Of a stretch of DNA of 64,000 nucleotides, positions 17,920 through 30,229 are shown one piece after another; positions within the stretch are counted from its first letter, which is position 1; each line of letters starts with the position of its first letter. The notes below the pieces were generated by a model. The model saw nothing but the letters and a program-made list of their open reading frames with translations. It searched no databases and was not told the origin of the DNA. The stretch lies in NCBI GenBank assembly GCA_965248775.1, contig OZ252150.1:806001-870000 (forward strand), given 5' to 3'. Origin of the DNA: JBHHUI01 sp965248775. GTDB lineage: Bacteria > Chloroflexota > Anaerolineae > Anaerolineales > JBHHUI01. The translations under genes were made by a program, and so were the position numbers.

Positions 17920-19205
17920 AGGTAGCACGTCCTCTAATCGTGTTCATGTGCACCATCGTTGCATGAGGCGCAAAGTCTCCCTGGAAGGCGGCCCGCGGCG
18001 CTTGGGCGATGTCCAGCACGGGGGCGGCACTTTGAAATGCAATAGTTCAGCAATGCTCCAACAGTGGTCGGTCACACTGGCTGCGAGAGCCGGTGTACGT
18101 TGCACCCAACGATATCCGTGCGAGCCGACCGAGAGCCGCAACCGCAAGCTCTTATGATAGTCACAGAAATTGTAGAAACAGCCGACGACAAACATGCCCG
18201 CGGCGAGGGTCTCGGCTTGTTGCGCCAGATGGCGAGTGCGGCGCGCGAGGCAGCTCAACCGTTGGCGGAACGTGGCGTTCAGCCGCTCGATATAGGCAGT
18301 GTTGATCATGCCGCGGCCCTGGGTGGCATCGATGAGTTGTGTAATCATCTCACGTGCACCTTGCACGATGCGGCGGTCGATAGTCAACTTGCCAGCCGCA
18401 CGTTGTTTGACAACTTGTACAATGGCGATGTCAGGCCAGGACAGCAGCTGAGGTCGGCCGTGTGGACCGCGGCGTGGCAAGGGGGACCGGAAGGCTTTTC
18501 GAAACGCGTCCACATAGCTCGCCAGACCGTCCACCGCCAGCAGGAGCGGTCGCGCGAGAGCAACCGCACGGATTTGCTCGGCCAGCGTGCGAATGAGCTC
18601 TTTGTCACGTTTGGCACTGATGACGCCACCCAGCCACAGCCTCGTAGGGACCATCATGGCCATGGCCATCCAGAGCGTGCCGCGTTGCGTCTTGACTTTG
18701 ATCTCATCCGCTTGTACTTGTTGCAAGTCCAACTGACTTTTCCCGACCACATGCGCATGGATGGCATGGCACCGTTCTCCCGCACGACGCCACCATCTCT
18801 GCACTGTACGCTCGTGCAATCCGAAAGCCGCCACGATCGCCTGGCGCGGGCAACCATCACGACCCTGTCGGGCGCGACAAGGGTAGGCCAGCAAGGTGAT
18901 TACCAACATCACGATCTTAGGGTCAGTGCGCAAGCGATAGAAAAGCGTGCCTTTGGTCGCCGCGAAGGTCGTGTCGCACACCTCGCACTGGTAGCGTTTT
19001 TCCTGCTGACTATGGACGCTGATATTCCCTTCGCCAGTTTGACCTCTTGCCGCACAATCGATATTCGGGCAGAATGCTTCCGCCGGGTTCATTGGCCCCC
19101 TCCTGCATTGCATAAACCACAATTACAGGAGTTTGCTAGTGAACCCGCTTTTGTTCAAGCGCTAGCGCTCAATACCAGCGATCACGGTTAGAGGATGTCC
19201 TACCT
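17920..19205 (-). mobile_element. Complete insertion sequence with inverted repeats and target duplication
   Basis: About 1286 bp with one transposase gene. The ends are imperfect inverted repeats of about 23 bp (left AGGTAGCACGTCCTCTAAT.., right reverse complement AGGTAGGACATCCTCTAAC..). TTATCAGAGG occurs at both junctions (17913-17922 and 19205-19214), consistent with a target duplication of 6-10 bp; the exact length is ambiguous because it overlaps the tips. It separates the amt promoter region from the his-pur-car block. Confidence 0.75.
17944..19092 (-). CDS. DDE transposase with N-terminal zinc ribbon (IS1-like or related)
   Basis: Catalyses movement of the surrounding IS. An N-terminal zinc ribbon (FCPNIDCAARG ... 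YQCEVCDTTF) is followed by a helix-turn-helix-like region (IVAAFGLHERTVQRWWRRAG) and a DDE core: Asp in VQADEIKVKT, Asp in LLAVDGLASY, Glu in TAYIERLNATFRQRL. The frame extends upstream to 19122, but the ATG at 19092 has a strong AGGAGGGGG site and is preferred. The family is not assigned with confidence; the layout resembles IS1-type elements. It appears intact, so the element may be active. Confidence 0.75.
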   Translation of the reverse strand: MNPAEAFCPNIDCAARGQTGEGNISVHSQQEKRYQCEVCDTTFAATKGTLFYRLRTDPKIVMLVITLLAYPCRARQGRDGCPRQAIVAAFGLHERTVQRWWRRAGERCHAIHAHVVGKSQLDLQQVQADEIKVKTQRGTLWMAMAMMVPTRLWLGGVISAKRDKELIRTLAEQIRAVALARPLLLAVDGLASYVDAFRKAFRSPLPRRGPHGRPQLLSWPDIAIVQVVKQRAAGKLTIDRRIVQGAREMITQLIDATQGRGMINTAYIERLNATFRQRLSCLARRTRHLAQQAETLAAGMFVVGCFYNFCDYHKSLRLRLSVGSHGYRWVQRTPALAASVTDHCWSIAELLHFKVPPPCWTSPKRRGPPSRETLRLMQRWCT

Positions 19206-19475
19206 TATCAGAGGCTGCGGGCCTTTTGCCGTGTTTTGCAACGATGGCCCCTTTGAAGGGACGCAGAAAAAATCGCCGAAAGCAGCTTCCAAATTCATCA
19301 GTAAAGTCTTAGGCAAGCGAGCTATGGAGCGATTGCGAAAAGCTGATCTGATCCTCGATTATTCCTATACCTTTTGGTCATACGATCATTCCACTACTGG
19401 GCATAAAGACAGTGGTTTAGGTCAGAAGTAAACCCATGGCGCCGGAAGGGCAACTATCGAATAAATATTAATCGC
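19206..19475. other. Short intergenic region after the IS
   Basis: Beyond the target repeat this stretch has no supported gene. A 78-codon plus-strand frame starts inside the IS tip (19195-19431), has no family resemblance and no ribosome-binding site. It is AT-rich near 19440-19475, next to the end of carB; no clear terminator for the long minus-strand gene run was found. Confidence 0.35.
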
Positions 19476-22682
<3,207 letters not shown>

Positions 22683-22692
22683 AGAGTGGATG

Positions 22693-23826
22693 TTACGCCT
22701 CTACTCTTCTAGGCGCAGCCTCCATTAATCCAACGAACTCCCGAAACAAATACCTCGAATCGTGCGGTCCGGGAGCAGCCTCGGGATGATACTGGACACT
22801 GAAAGCTCGCAGATGATTGGCGCGCAGTCCCTCCACACAGTCATCGTTTAAGTTGCGGTGGGTCATTTCAACGCCTTCCGGTAAACTCTCGGCTCGTACA
22901 GCAAAGCCGTGATTGTGTGTGCTGATCTCTACCTTGTCGGTGAGCAAGTTTTTGACAGGCTGATTTCCGCCGCGATGTCCGAATTTCAACTTGTAGGTCT
23001 CCCCGCCCAGCGCGAGCGCCAGGATTTGATGACCAAGGCAGATGCCAAATATAGGAATCCGTCCGAGCAAGTCCTTCACTGCGTCAACCGCGTACTGTAC
23101 GGCTGCCGGATCACCGGGCCCATTGGATAGGAAGATGCCGTCAGGTTGGAGGGCGAGCACATCTTCTGCTGAAGTATTGGCTGGTACAACTGAAACTTTG
23201 CAATTGTGATCGACGAGCAAGCGCAGGATGTTGTGTTTCATTCCAAGGTCGTAGGCGACTACGTGGAACTCGGAGTCCGAGGGCAGGGGGCTCGAAGCTG
23301 ATCCCCAGCCGTCGGCGCCTGCTGTCCATTGATATGCTTCTGTACAGGTCACCTCAGTCGCCAGATCGCGACCGGACATTTTAGGACTTGCTTGCGCCAA
23401 AGCAATAAGTTCGTCGGCGGAGTGATCATCAGTCGATATGGCCGCGCGCTGCGCACCATTGTCACGTATATGGCGAGTCAGCGCGCGTGTGTCTACTTTT
23501 GTCAGCCCAACAACGCCTTGCTCCTTTAGATACTCGTGCAGACCATGCTCGGCGCGCCAACTGCTGGTGATAGCGCTGGCGGAACGCACGATAAAGCCGG
23601 CCAGCCAAAGCCGATCGGATTCTGGATCCTCGCTATTAACTCCTGTGTTCCCAATCTGTGGCGCGGTCATTGTCACGATCTGACCGCAGTAGGAGGGGTC
23701 GGTTAGCACTTCCTGGTAGCCTGTCATGCCCGTGTTGAAACACACTTCCCCTGTCGTGACGCCAGGCGCTCCGAACGGCTCGCCGGTGAAAACAGTTCCA
23801 TCTTCAAGTGCGATGAGTGAAGGCAT
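22693..23826 (-). CDS. carA: Carbamoyl-phosphate synthase small subunit (glutaminase)
   Basis: Releases ammonia from glutamine for CarB. 377 residues: an N-terminal domain (ALEDGTVFTGEPFGA, TGMTGYQEVLTDPSY) and a class I glutamine amidotransferase domain. The nucleophile Cys is in FGICLGHQILALALGG and the His-Glu pair in VQYHPEAAPGPHDS. It is separated from carB by 10 nt and from guaB by 39 nt on the same strand. Confidence 0.97.
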   Translation of the reverse strand: MPSLIALEDGTVFTGEPFGAPGVTTGEVCFNTGMTGYQEVLTDPSYCGQIVTMTAPQIGNTGVNSEDPESDRLWLAGFIVRSASAITSSWRAEHGLHEYLKEQGVVGLTKVDTRALTRHIRDNGAQRAAISTDDHSADELIALAQASPKMSGRDLATEVTCTEAYQWTAGADGWGSASSPLPSDSEFHVVAYDLGMKHNILRLLVDHNCKVSVVPANTSAEDVLALQPDGIFLSNGPGDPAAVQYAVDAVKDLLGRIPIFGICLGHQILALALGGETYKLKFGHRGGNQPVKNLLTDKVEISTHNHGFAVRAESLPEGVEMTHRNLNDDCVEGLRANHLRAFSVQYHPEAAPGPHDSRYLFREFVGLMEAAPRRVEA

Positions 23827-23865
23827 ATCTAGATTATGTGTGTTGCCAAGTTTGGAATGCTCTGT

Positions 23866-25377
23866 TCAGCGCCGTGTCTGGTAATTGGGCGCCTCTTTTG
23901 TGATTGTCACGTCATGGGGGTGGCTCTCGAGAAGGCCGGCGTTCGTAATGCGTGTCAGGCGCGTCTTTGTGCGCAGGTCTTCCAAGTTGGCCGCACCGGC
24001 ATAACCCATACCGGAACGCAGTCCGCCCACAAGTTGGTAGACAGCATCGTGTAGCGATCCCTTGTAGGGTACCCGGCCTTCGATCCCTTCTGGAACTAAT
24101 TTGCCGCCGCTCTCACCATTGGCATAGCGGTCTTTGCCATACCCTTGTAATGCGCCCAGACTGCCCATTCCACGATAAGTCTTGAACAAGCGCCCCTCGT
24201 AGAGCACTTCTTCGCCCGGCGCCTCCGCCAAGCCGGCCAGCATTCCGCCCAGCATTACCACAGCGGCCCCACCTACAATGGCTTTCACAATGTCGCCGCT
24301 GTATTTTATACCACCGTCAGCGATCACCGTGACGCCGTGTTTGTGCGCTGCTTGCGCGCATTCAAACACGGCAGTCATCTGCGCCATTCCGGCACCAGAA
24401 ATTACACGTGTCGTGCAAATCGAGCCTGCGCCCACACCGACTTTGATAACATCAGCGCCGGCAGCGATCAAGGCCTCTGTCCCTGCGTGCGTGACGACAT
24501 TCCCGGCGACGATCGGCAAATTCTGCCAACTGTTCTTGATGCGCTTGATCGCGCTAATGACACCGGCCGAGTGACCATGTGCCGTATCCACGACAATCAA
24601 ATCCACCTCTTCCGCCACAAGCGCTTCCACGCGCGCCTCCAGATTCGTCCCGACGCCAACTGCAGCGCCTACCAGCAGCCGACCCTGGGAATCATGGGCT
24701 GCGTCCGGGAAATCGTGTTTCTTTTGGATATCCTTTACAGTGATCAATCCTTTAAGGCGTCCGCCCTGGTCTACCAACAGAAGTTTCTCGATGCTATTTT
24801 CCTGCAGGCTGTTTCTGGCCTGTTCGAGTGTCGTGCCGATGGGCGCGGTGATCAAGTTCTCTTTTGTCATATATGCAGAAACCGGGCGCTCCATCTCGGC
24901 TGGCTCGATAAAGCGAATATCTCGATTGGTCAGGATGCCCACGAGTTGCCCGTCCTGGTGTCCGTCGACAGTAATTGGTATGCCGCTAATGTGATAGCGA
25001 CTCATAACCGTCTCCGCCTCGTGCAATGACGCTGTCGGGGACAGGGTTACGGGCTCGACGATCATGCCAGACTCGGAGCGTTTTACTTTGTCTACGGCGT
25101 TCGCCTGTTGTTCGATACTCATATTGCGATGCAAAATGCCCAGGCCGCCTTCGCGGGCTAGCGCAATCGCCAGCCGCGCCTCTGTGACTGTGTCCATAGC
25201 CGCCGACAGAATGGGGATGTTGAGCGATATCTCCTCCGTCAGACGGGCGCGAACATTTACTTGGTCGGGCAGCACTTTGGCGAAGCCTGGAACGACAAGC
25301 ATGTCGTCGAAGGTAAGCGCTTCAAATCGATTAAAGAGTTCTTCGTTCAAGGGTAGTCTCCTAAATTCGGGTCTCAT
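23866..25377 (-). CDS. guaB: IMP dehydrogenase
   Basis: Oxidises IMP to XMP, the committed step to GMP. Canonical architecture: TIM barrel interrupted by a CBS pair (about 105-225), catalytic loop GVGAGSICTTRVI, YRGMGSLGALQGY, and the flap DRYA with the Arg-Tyr dyad, then LVPEGIEGRVPYKG. The ATG at 25377 overlaps purN by 17 nt. A TTG at 25350 has AGGAG in front and would avoid the overlap, so the true start may be there (LNEELFNRF). Compare the divergent paralogue at 50074-51516, which lacks the dyad. Confidence 0.94.
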   Translation of the reverse strand: MRPEFRRLPLNEELFNRFEALTFDDMLVVPGFAKVLPDQVNVRARLTEEISLNIPILSAAMDTVTEARLAIALAREGGLGILHRNMSIEQQANAVDKVKRSESGMIVEPVTLSPTASLHEAETVMSRYHISGIPITVDGHQDGQLVGILTNRDIRFIEPAEMERPVSAYMTKENLITAPIGTTLEQARNSLQENSIEKLLLVDQGGRLKGLITVKDIQKKHDFPDAAHDSQGRLLVGAAVGVGTNLEARVEALVAEEVDLIVVDTAHGHSAGVISAIKRIKNSWQNLPIVAGNVVTHAGTEALIAAGADVIKVGVGAGSICTTRVISGAGMAQMTAVFECAQAAHKHGVTVIADGGIKYSGDIVKAIVGGAAVVMLGGMLAGLAEAPGEEVLYEGRLFKTYRGMGSLGALQGYGKDRYANGESGGKLVPEGIEGRVPYKGSLHDAVYQLVGGLRSGMGYAGAANLEDLRTKTRLTRITNAGLLESHPHDVTITKEAPNYQTRR

Positions 25378-25975
25378 GCTGCATGCAAAGCGTCTTCAAT
25401 GTTGTCACCATCAAACGATGCTCCACATTGTGCAGGCGCGTCTCTAATGACTCAAGTGTGTCGTCTGCGTAAAGCGGCACATCCTCTTGTGCCAGTACAG
25501 GGCCGCTGTCCACGCCCTCATCCGGAACAAGGTGCAACATGACACCGGTGTGTTCAATGTGGCCGCGCTGATAAGCTTCGAAAGCGCGCTGAATGGCGTG
25601 CGTACCCGGAAACATACCGGGCAAGGCGGGATGCAGATTCACAACGCGCTGTGGGAAGCGCTCTAGAAAAGCCATACTCAGAATACGCATCCAACCAGCG
25701 AGCACGACCCAATCCGGTTGGTAGGATGCAACCAGGTCGGCCAACTCCGTGTCGTACTCGCGTCGATCCTGCCCAGAAGAATAAGGATGGACATTCGCCA
25801 CAATGTTTGCGCTTCGGGCGCGTTCCAACCCAAGGGCACCTCGTTTATTAGAGACGACAGCGACGATCTGAGCTGGAAGATCTTCCTCCGCGCAAGCGTC
25901 CAGGATTGCCTGCAAGTTGGAACCATTGCCTGAGATGAGGACGACGAGACGTGGGAGCAAAGGGTAATCAGCCAT
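25361..25975 (-). CDS. purN: Phosphoribosylglycinamide formyltransferase
   Basis: Transfers the formyl group of 10-formyl-THF to GAR (third step of IMP synthesis). Landmarks: LISGNGSNLQAILDA at the N-terminus, catalytic Asn/His in VVNLHPALPGMFPGTHAIQRAF, and catalytic Asp in DEGVDSGPVL. The start is taken at the ATG 25975 (MADYPLLPRL), giving 204 residues. An upstream TTG at 26014 would add a hydrophobic stretch absent from the family. It lies 25 nt after purM. Confidence 0.94.
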   Translation of the reverse strand: MADYPLLPRLVVLISGNGSNLQAILDACAEEDLPAQIVAVVSNKRGALGLERARSANIVANVHPYSSGQDRREYDTELADLVASYQPDWVVLAGWMRILSMAFLERFPQRVVNLHPALPGMFPGTHAIQRAFEAYQRGHIEHTGVMLHLVPDEGVDSGPVLAQEDVPLYADDTLESLETRLHNVEHRLMVTTLKTLCMQHETRI

Positions 25976-26000
25976 GAATAATAAGAAAATGTACAGTGCT

Positions 26001-27023
26001 CTAAAGAAGTTCAACTTTGTGTTTGCCAGGCGTTACTTCACCGATAATCCAGGTTTCTTCGTCGATCGTTTCTTGCAGGGTGGGTGCCTCTTCTGGTGAG
26101 ACGATAGCGATCATGCCGATCCCCATGTTGAAGACACGGAACATTTCTTTACTGGTCATCCCAGTCCTTTGTTGAATGAGAGTGAAAAGTGGTGGCACCG
26201 GCCATGTATCGCGGTGCAGTGCCGCGCCAAGATCTTCTGGTAGTACACGCGGCATGTTTTCGACAAAACCTCCACCCGTAATGTGTGCGAGCGCCTTGAT
26301 GGAGGGCTTGGGCTGCGCAGAGTCCTGAGCTTGAAGCGTAGATAGATAACAACGGTGTGGGGCGAGCAGGACATCGGCGAGTGGGTGGCCGAGTTCCGGA
26401 AGCACTTTATCGAGGGCTATGCCATCGAAAACCCTACGGATGAGTGAAAATCCATTGGTATGCGCTCCAGAGGCGCTCAGGCCCAGGAGTAGATCGCCGG
26501 GCTCCACATCTGATCGGGGAAGAATCTGATCGCGTTCCACAACGCCAATAACAGTACCGACCAGATCAAACTCATTTGGTATATACACCCCCGGCATTTC
26601 TGCGGTCTCGCCGCCAAGCAACGCGCAACCCACCTCGCGGCAGGCAGCGGCAATGCCGTATACCACGGCAGCAGCCATCTCCGGGACAAGTCGGGCGCCC
26701 GCGAAATAATCCAAAAAGAACAACGGCCGCGCGCCCTGTACGAGGATGTCGTTTACACAATGATTGACGATATCATGGCCGAGAGACTCATAGCGACCGG
26801 CTTGGGCTGCAATTTTCATTTTGGTGCCGACACCATCTGTGGAAGCGACCAGAACAGGATCGGACAAATGCTTGAAGCCTGCCGCGTCAAACAACCCACC
26901 AAAGGAGCCGAAACCGGCAAGCACTTCGGGGCCATGCGTGGATTGCACGGCGGCGCGCATCAGTTCCACCGCCCGATTGCCAGCATCGATATTCACACCG
27001 CTGACTGCATAATGAGATGTCAT
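26001..27023 (-). CDS. purM: Phosphoribosylformylglycinamidine cyclo-ligase (AIR synthetase)
   Basis: Closes FGAM to AIR with ATP (fifth step of IMP synthesis). Visible: GVNIDAGNRAVELM at the N-terminus, STDGVGTKMKIA, GGETAEMPGVY and THITGGG-like LAHITGGGFVENMPR. The ATG at 27023 (MTSHYAVSG) gives 340 residues, the normal length; the longer open frame upstream overlaps purD. Only 4 nt separate it from the purD stop. Confidence 0.95.
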   Translation of the reverse strand: MTSHYAVSGVNIDAGNRAVELMRAAVQSTHGPEVLAGFGSFGGLFDAAGFKHLSDPVLVASTDGVGTKMKIAAQAGRYESLGHDIVNHCVNDILVQGARPLFFLDYFAGARLVPEMAAAVVYGIAAACREVGCALLGGETAEMPGVYIPNEFDLVGTVIGVVERDQILPRSDVEPGDLLLGLSASGAHTNGFSLIRRVFDGIALDKVLPELGHPLADVLLAPHRCYLSTLQAQDSAQPKPSIKALAHITGGGFVENMPRVLPEDLGAALHRDTWPVPPLFTLIQQRTGMTSKEMFRVFNMGIGMIAIVSPEEAPTLQETIDEETWIIGEVTPGKHKVELL

Positions 27024-27027
27024 GCTT

Positions 27028-28311
27028 TTACCTGCTCCTCCATCCAATATCTTGCCGGTATTGCATGCCTTCGAACGAAACGTGCTCGATAGCTGCGTAG
27101 GCTGTCTGTAGGGCAGCACTGCTGGTCGTTGCCCAGCCGGTTACACCGAGTACCCGCCCGCCGTTTGTTAGTACCTTTTCGCCTGTGCTCATAGTTCCCG
27201 CCTGAAAGATGATGGCATTTTCCGGTAAATCATTTAGGCCAGAGATTTCGTGGCCTTTTACATACTTCCCCGGATATCCTTGCGCGGCCAGTACTACACA
27301 CGCCGCCGCACCGGCTTTCCAGTGGACATCGATTTCGGCCAGCCGCCCGGCAACACAGGCTTCTGCGATGGTGATCAAATCCGAGTCGAGCAATGGTATT
27401 AGCACTTGTGCTTCGGGATCGCCGAAGCGGCAGTTGAACTCGAGCACACGCGGGCCGTCAGTTGTCAGCATCAGCCCGGCATACAGTATGCCAACGAGTG
27501 GGGTACCTTCGGCGCGCAGCCCGTCCACGGTGGGCTGCAAGACGGTGCGCGTGAGCATCTCGGCCAGTTGGGGTGGACAAGCAGGTGTAGGGGCATAGGC
27601 GCCCATGCCACCTGTATTTGGTCCTTTGTCAGCATCGAGGAGACGTTTGTGGTCCTGTGCCGGAGGCATCGTACGCACTGTTTCTCCGTCGGTGAAGGCG
27701 AGTAACGAGACTTCTTCGCCTGTGAGCCTTTCTTCGATTAAGACCTCGTCTCCCGCGGCGTCGAAGATGTGATTCAGCATCATCTCCCGCAAGGCAACCT
27801 CAGCCTCCCGGGTAGTTTCCGGGATGATCACACCTTTGCCGGCAGCCAATCCGGAGGCTTTGACGACGATTGGATAATCCACACTGTGCAAGTGGTCTCG
27901 TGCTGCCTCGAACTCAGTGAACACCGCGCAGCGTGCTGTGGGGATGTTATGCCGTGTCATAAATGCTTTGGCATGCGCTTTGGAGGCCTCGAGTTGCGCC
28001 GCTGCCTGCGAAGGTCCAAACGCGTCGATACCGACTGCCTGTAGCGCATCTACCAATCCTGTGGCCAGTGGTACCTCCGGGCCGACGATAACCAGCTTAA
28101 TAGCATTCTCGCGTGCAAAAGTGACCAGTGCCGCATTATCGTCTGCCTGAATGGGGACATTCTCAATTGTGCAATGCGCGTTGGGAATTGTGCCTTTACC
28201 TGTGCCGCCATTACCAGGTGCAACGTACAGGTGCGAGAGACGGCTGGATTGGGCTAATTTCCATGCCAGGGCGTGCTCGCGGCCGCCAGAACCGATTAGC
28301 AGAACTCTCAT
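27028..28311 (-). CDS. purD: Phosphoribosylamine-glycine ligase (GAR synthetase)
   Basis: Joins phosphoribosylamine and glycine using ATP (second step of IMP synthesis). ATP-grasp enzyme of 427 residues: VLLIGSGGREHALAWKLAQS at the N-terminus, VVKASGLAAGKGV, LIEERLTGEEVSLLAFTDG, PAQDHKRLLDADKGPNTGGMGAY, and LEFNCRFGDPEAQ. The start overlaps the purF stop by four bases, indicating translational coupling. Confidence 0.96.
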   Translation of the reverse strand: MRVLLIGSGGREHALAWKLAQSSRLSHLYVAPGNGGTGKGTIPNAHCTIENVPIQADDNAALVTFARENAIKLVIVGPEVPLATGLVDALQAVGIDAFGPSQAAAQLEASKAHAKAFMTRHNIPTARCAVFTEFEAARDHLHSVDYPIVVKASGLAAGKGVIIPETTREAEVALREMMLNHIFDAAGDEVLIEERLTGEEVSLLAFTDGETVRTMPPAQDHKRLLDADKGPNTGGMGAYAPTPACPPQLAEMLTRTVLQPTVDGLRAEGTPLVGILYAGLMLTTDGPRVLEFNCRFGDPEAQVLIPLLDSDLITIAEACVAGRLAEIDVHWKAGAAACVVLAAQGYPGKYVKGHEISGLNDLPENAIIFQAGTMSTGEKVLTNGGRVLGVTGWATTSSAALQTAYAAIEHVSFEGMQYRQDIGWRSR

Positions 28312-29714
28312 GTGATCGACTTTTCGAATCCAAGCTTGGTTGGCTGGTTATCTATTTCGATTGGATACACGCCGGTGAAGCAGGCGTTGCAATAGCCAGA
28401 GGTGCGTCCTATGGCGCGCATCATTGCCTCAAGCGACAGAAAGTGCAGGCTTTCGCAACCGATGTAGGCTTGCATTTCATCAACTGTCATGCGGTGCCCG
28501 ATTAGCTCCTCATAGGTCGCCATATTGACTCCCATATGACAGGGATGCGCGATCGGAGGGCAGGTGATGCGTAGGTGCACCTCGCGTGCGCCGGCATCTC
28601 GGATGAGTTGCACCAGCGGCCCGGCCGTGTTGCCGCGTACAATGCTGTCGTCAATCATTACCACCCGTTGACCGTCTACATTCTGCGGCAAAGTGTTGAA
28701 CTTCAGCGCGACTCCCTTGCGCCGGAGCGAATCCGTCGGTTCGATGAAAGTGCGCCCGATATAGCGGTTCTTGATGAAGCCGTCGTTGTAGGGCAGGCCG
28801 GCTTCCCGCGCGTAACCAATCGCTGCGGGCGTCGACGAGTCCGGGACGGGGATGACCACATCCGCACTTACCGGCGCTTCGCGGGCGAGTTGCTCTCCCA
28901 GGCGCTGTCGGACTGCATGAATGCTGCGCCCGTCCCAGATACCATCGGGACGAGAGAAATAAATATGCTCAAAGGTGCAGCGCGCCGATTCTGGCGTGGG
29001 GGGCAGCGCTTGCCGGACGCGAAGTGCAGCTTTGCTCAGACTGACGATTTCGCCGGGCTTCACTTCCCGAATCGCGTGGCAGCCGAGTGTGCTCAGCGCA
29101 CCGGTCTCGGAGGCAGCTGCGTACCCGCCGCTGGGGAGCAAGCCCACGCTGAGCGGCCGGAATCCCCATGGATCGCGCACTGCAAAGACATGTGTGCGCG
29201 TCAGGATCACCAACGCATATGCGCCCTGCCATGAGGGCATTGTGTTCGCAATCCGTTCTTCCCACGTATCACCTTCCGCGCCCGCCAGAGTCATCGTGAT
29301 GACTTCACTATCCGACGAGGAAGAAAGGCCGACTCCCCGTCGCAGAACTACCTTACGCAGAGAAGTCGTATTGGTCAGGTTGCCGTTGTGCGCCACCGCC
29401 AGCGGGCCGAACTGCGTCTCAATCAGGTACGGTTGGGCGTTGCGCAAACTCGACGCACCGGTCGTGGAGTAGCGGGTGTGGCCGATGGCGTAGTGGCCTT
29501 TTAATGGTTCCAGGTTCTCCGAGTTGAACACCTGTGTGACGAGTCCTGTACCCTTCTTCTCCTGGGCAGTGTCGCCGTCGGAAACGACGATGCCGGCCGC
29601 CTCCTGTCCGCGGTGTTGCAGCGCGTACAGCCCGAAAAAAGCCATGCGCGCAACGTCTTCATTGGGTGCAAAGACGCCGATGATGCCACATTCGTCGTGC
29701 GGTTTGTCGAGCAT
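28308..29714 (-). CDS. purF: Amidophosphoribosyltransferase
   Basis: First committed step of purine synthesis: PRPP plus glutamine to phosphoribosylamine. The ATG at 29714 gives a short propeptide MLDKPHDE before the catalytic Cys of CGIIGVF, which becomes the N-terminal nucleophile after processing. An Ntn glutaminase domain (about 9-240) and a phosphoribosyltransferase domain with the PRPP motif VVMIDDSIVRGNTAGPL follow. A later segment (ITCPPIAHPCHMGVNMAT) contains cysteines of the type that carry an Fe-S cluster in the B. subtilis-like class. It overlaps purD by 4 nt. Confidence 0.95.
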   Translation of the reverse strand: MLDKPHDECGIIGVFAPNEDVARMAFFGLYALQHRGQEAAGIVVSDGDTAQEKKGTGLVTQVFNSENLEPLKGHYAIGHTRYSTTGASSLRNAQPYLIETQFGPLAVAHNGNLTNTTSLRKVVLRRGVGLSSSSDSEVITMTLAGAEGDTWEERIANTMPSWQGAYALVILTRTHVFAVRDPWGFRPLSVGLLPSGGYAAASETGALSTLGCHAIREVKPGEIVSLSKAALRVRQALPPTPESARCTFEHIYFSRPDGIWDGRSIHAVRQRLGEQLAREAPVSADVVIPVPDSSTPAAIGYAREAGLPYNDGFIKNRYIGRTFIEPTDSLRRKGVALKFNTLPQNVDGQRVVMIDDSIVRGNTAGPLVQLIRDAGAREVHLRITCPPIAHPCHMGVNMATYEELIGHRMTVDEMQAYIGCESLHFLSLEAMMRAIGRTSGYCNACFTGVYPIEIDNQPTKLGFEKSIT

Positions 29715-29734
29715 GATCGTGCTACACCTTTCCT

Positions 29735-30229
29735 TCAATCACTTCCGGCTGCTGTTATGGACGCATCCGCGGACAGGAGCCGCTCTCGTTTGTCTTTGCG
29801 GAAGGCATCCACTTTCGCCCGAACCTCCACATTGTGGAGTCCTAGAATCTTGGCTGCCAACAATGCTGCATTGGCGGGATCGAGTACAACTGCTGGTGCA
29901 ATCCCCGATGGCATGCGTAACGATGAATAAATATCCGCACCGCCAAACGTGTCGCTGGGTGGCGGGCAAGCAATGACGGGCGACTGAACGAATCCATCCA
30001 CAATACCTGAGAGGGCGTTGCTGCGCCCGGCAACGGTCATGTATACCTTTGGGCGCGGATCGGTCTCGTACACACGCAGCATTTCCAGCAAATGTTCAGG
30101 CGTCTTGTGCGCCGAGCTGACCCGCATCACTGTGTCGATGTCGAATTCTTGCGCAGCCGTAGCAATTTTTTCGCAATGGGTCAAGTCGGATTTGGAACCC
30201 ATGAGGATGATGAGCAGCGGTTGAGTCAT
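29735..30229 (-). CDS. purE: AIR carboxylase, class II PurE type
   Basis: Carboxylates AIR to CAIR. N-terminal MGSKSDLTHCEKI, SAHKTPEHLLEML and AGRSNALSGIVDGF, then PPPSDTFGGADIYSSLRMPS. This last segment matches the class II type (Treponema denticola PurE, animal PAICS) rather than class I, whose equivalent reads roughly SIVQMP. Class II enzymes use CO2 directly and need no PurK, and no purK is seen among the adjoining purine genes. The stop of purC and this start overlap in the usual 4-nt way; it lies 20 nt before purF. Confidence 0.92.
   Translation of the reverse strand: MTQPLLIILMGSKSDLTHCEKIATAAQEFDIDTVMRVSSAHKTPEHLLEMLRVYETDPRPKVYMTVAGRSNALSGIVDGFVQSPVIACPPPSDTFGGADIYSSLRMPSGIAPAVVLDPANAALLAAKILGLHNVEVRAKVDAFRKDKRERLLSADASITAAGSD

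Noticed and set aside
18064..19191. 375-codon plus-strand open frame
   Set aside because: It is antisense to the IS transposase, which has a clear zinc ribbon, DDE residues and a strong ribosome site. The plus-strand product has no recognisable features.
19195..19431. 78-codon plus-strand frame after the IS
   Set aside because: It starts inside the IS end, lacks a ribosome site, and has low-complexity composition without family resemblance. It may be a chance frame or debris.
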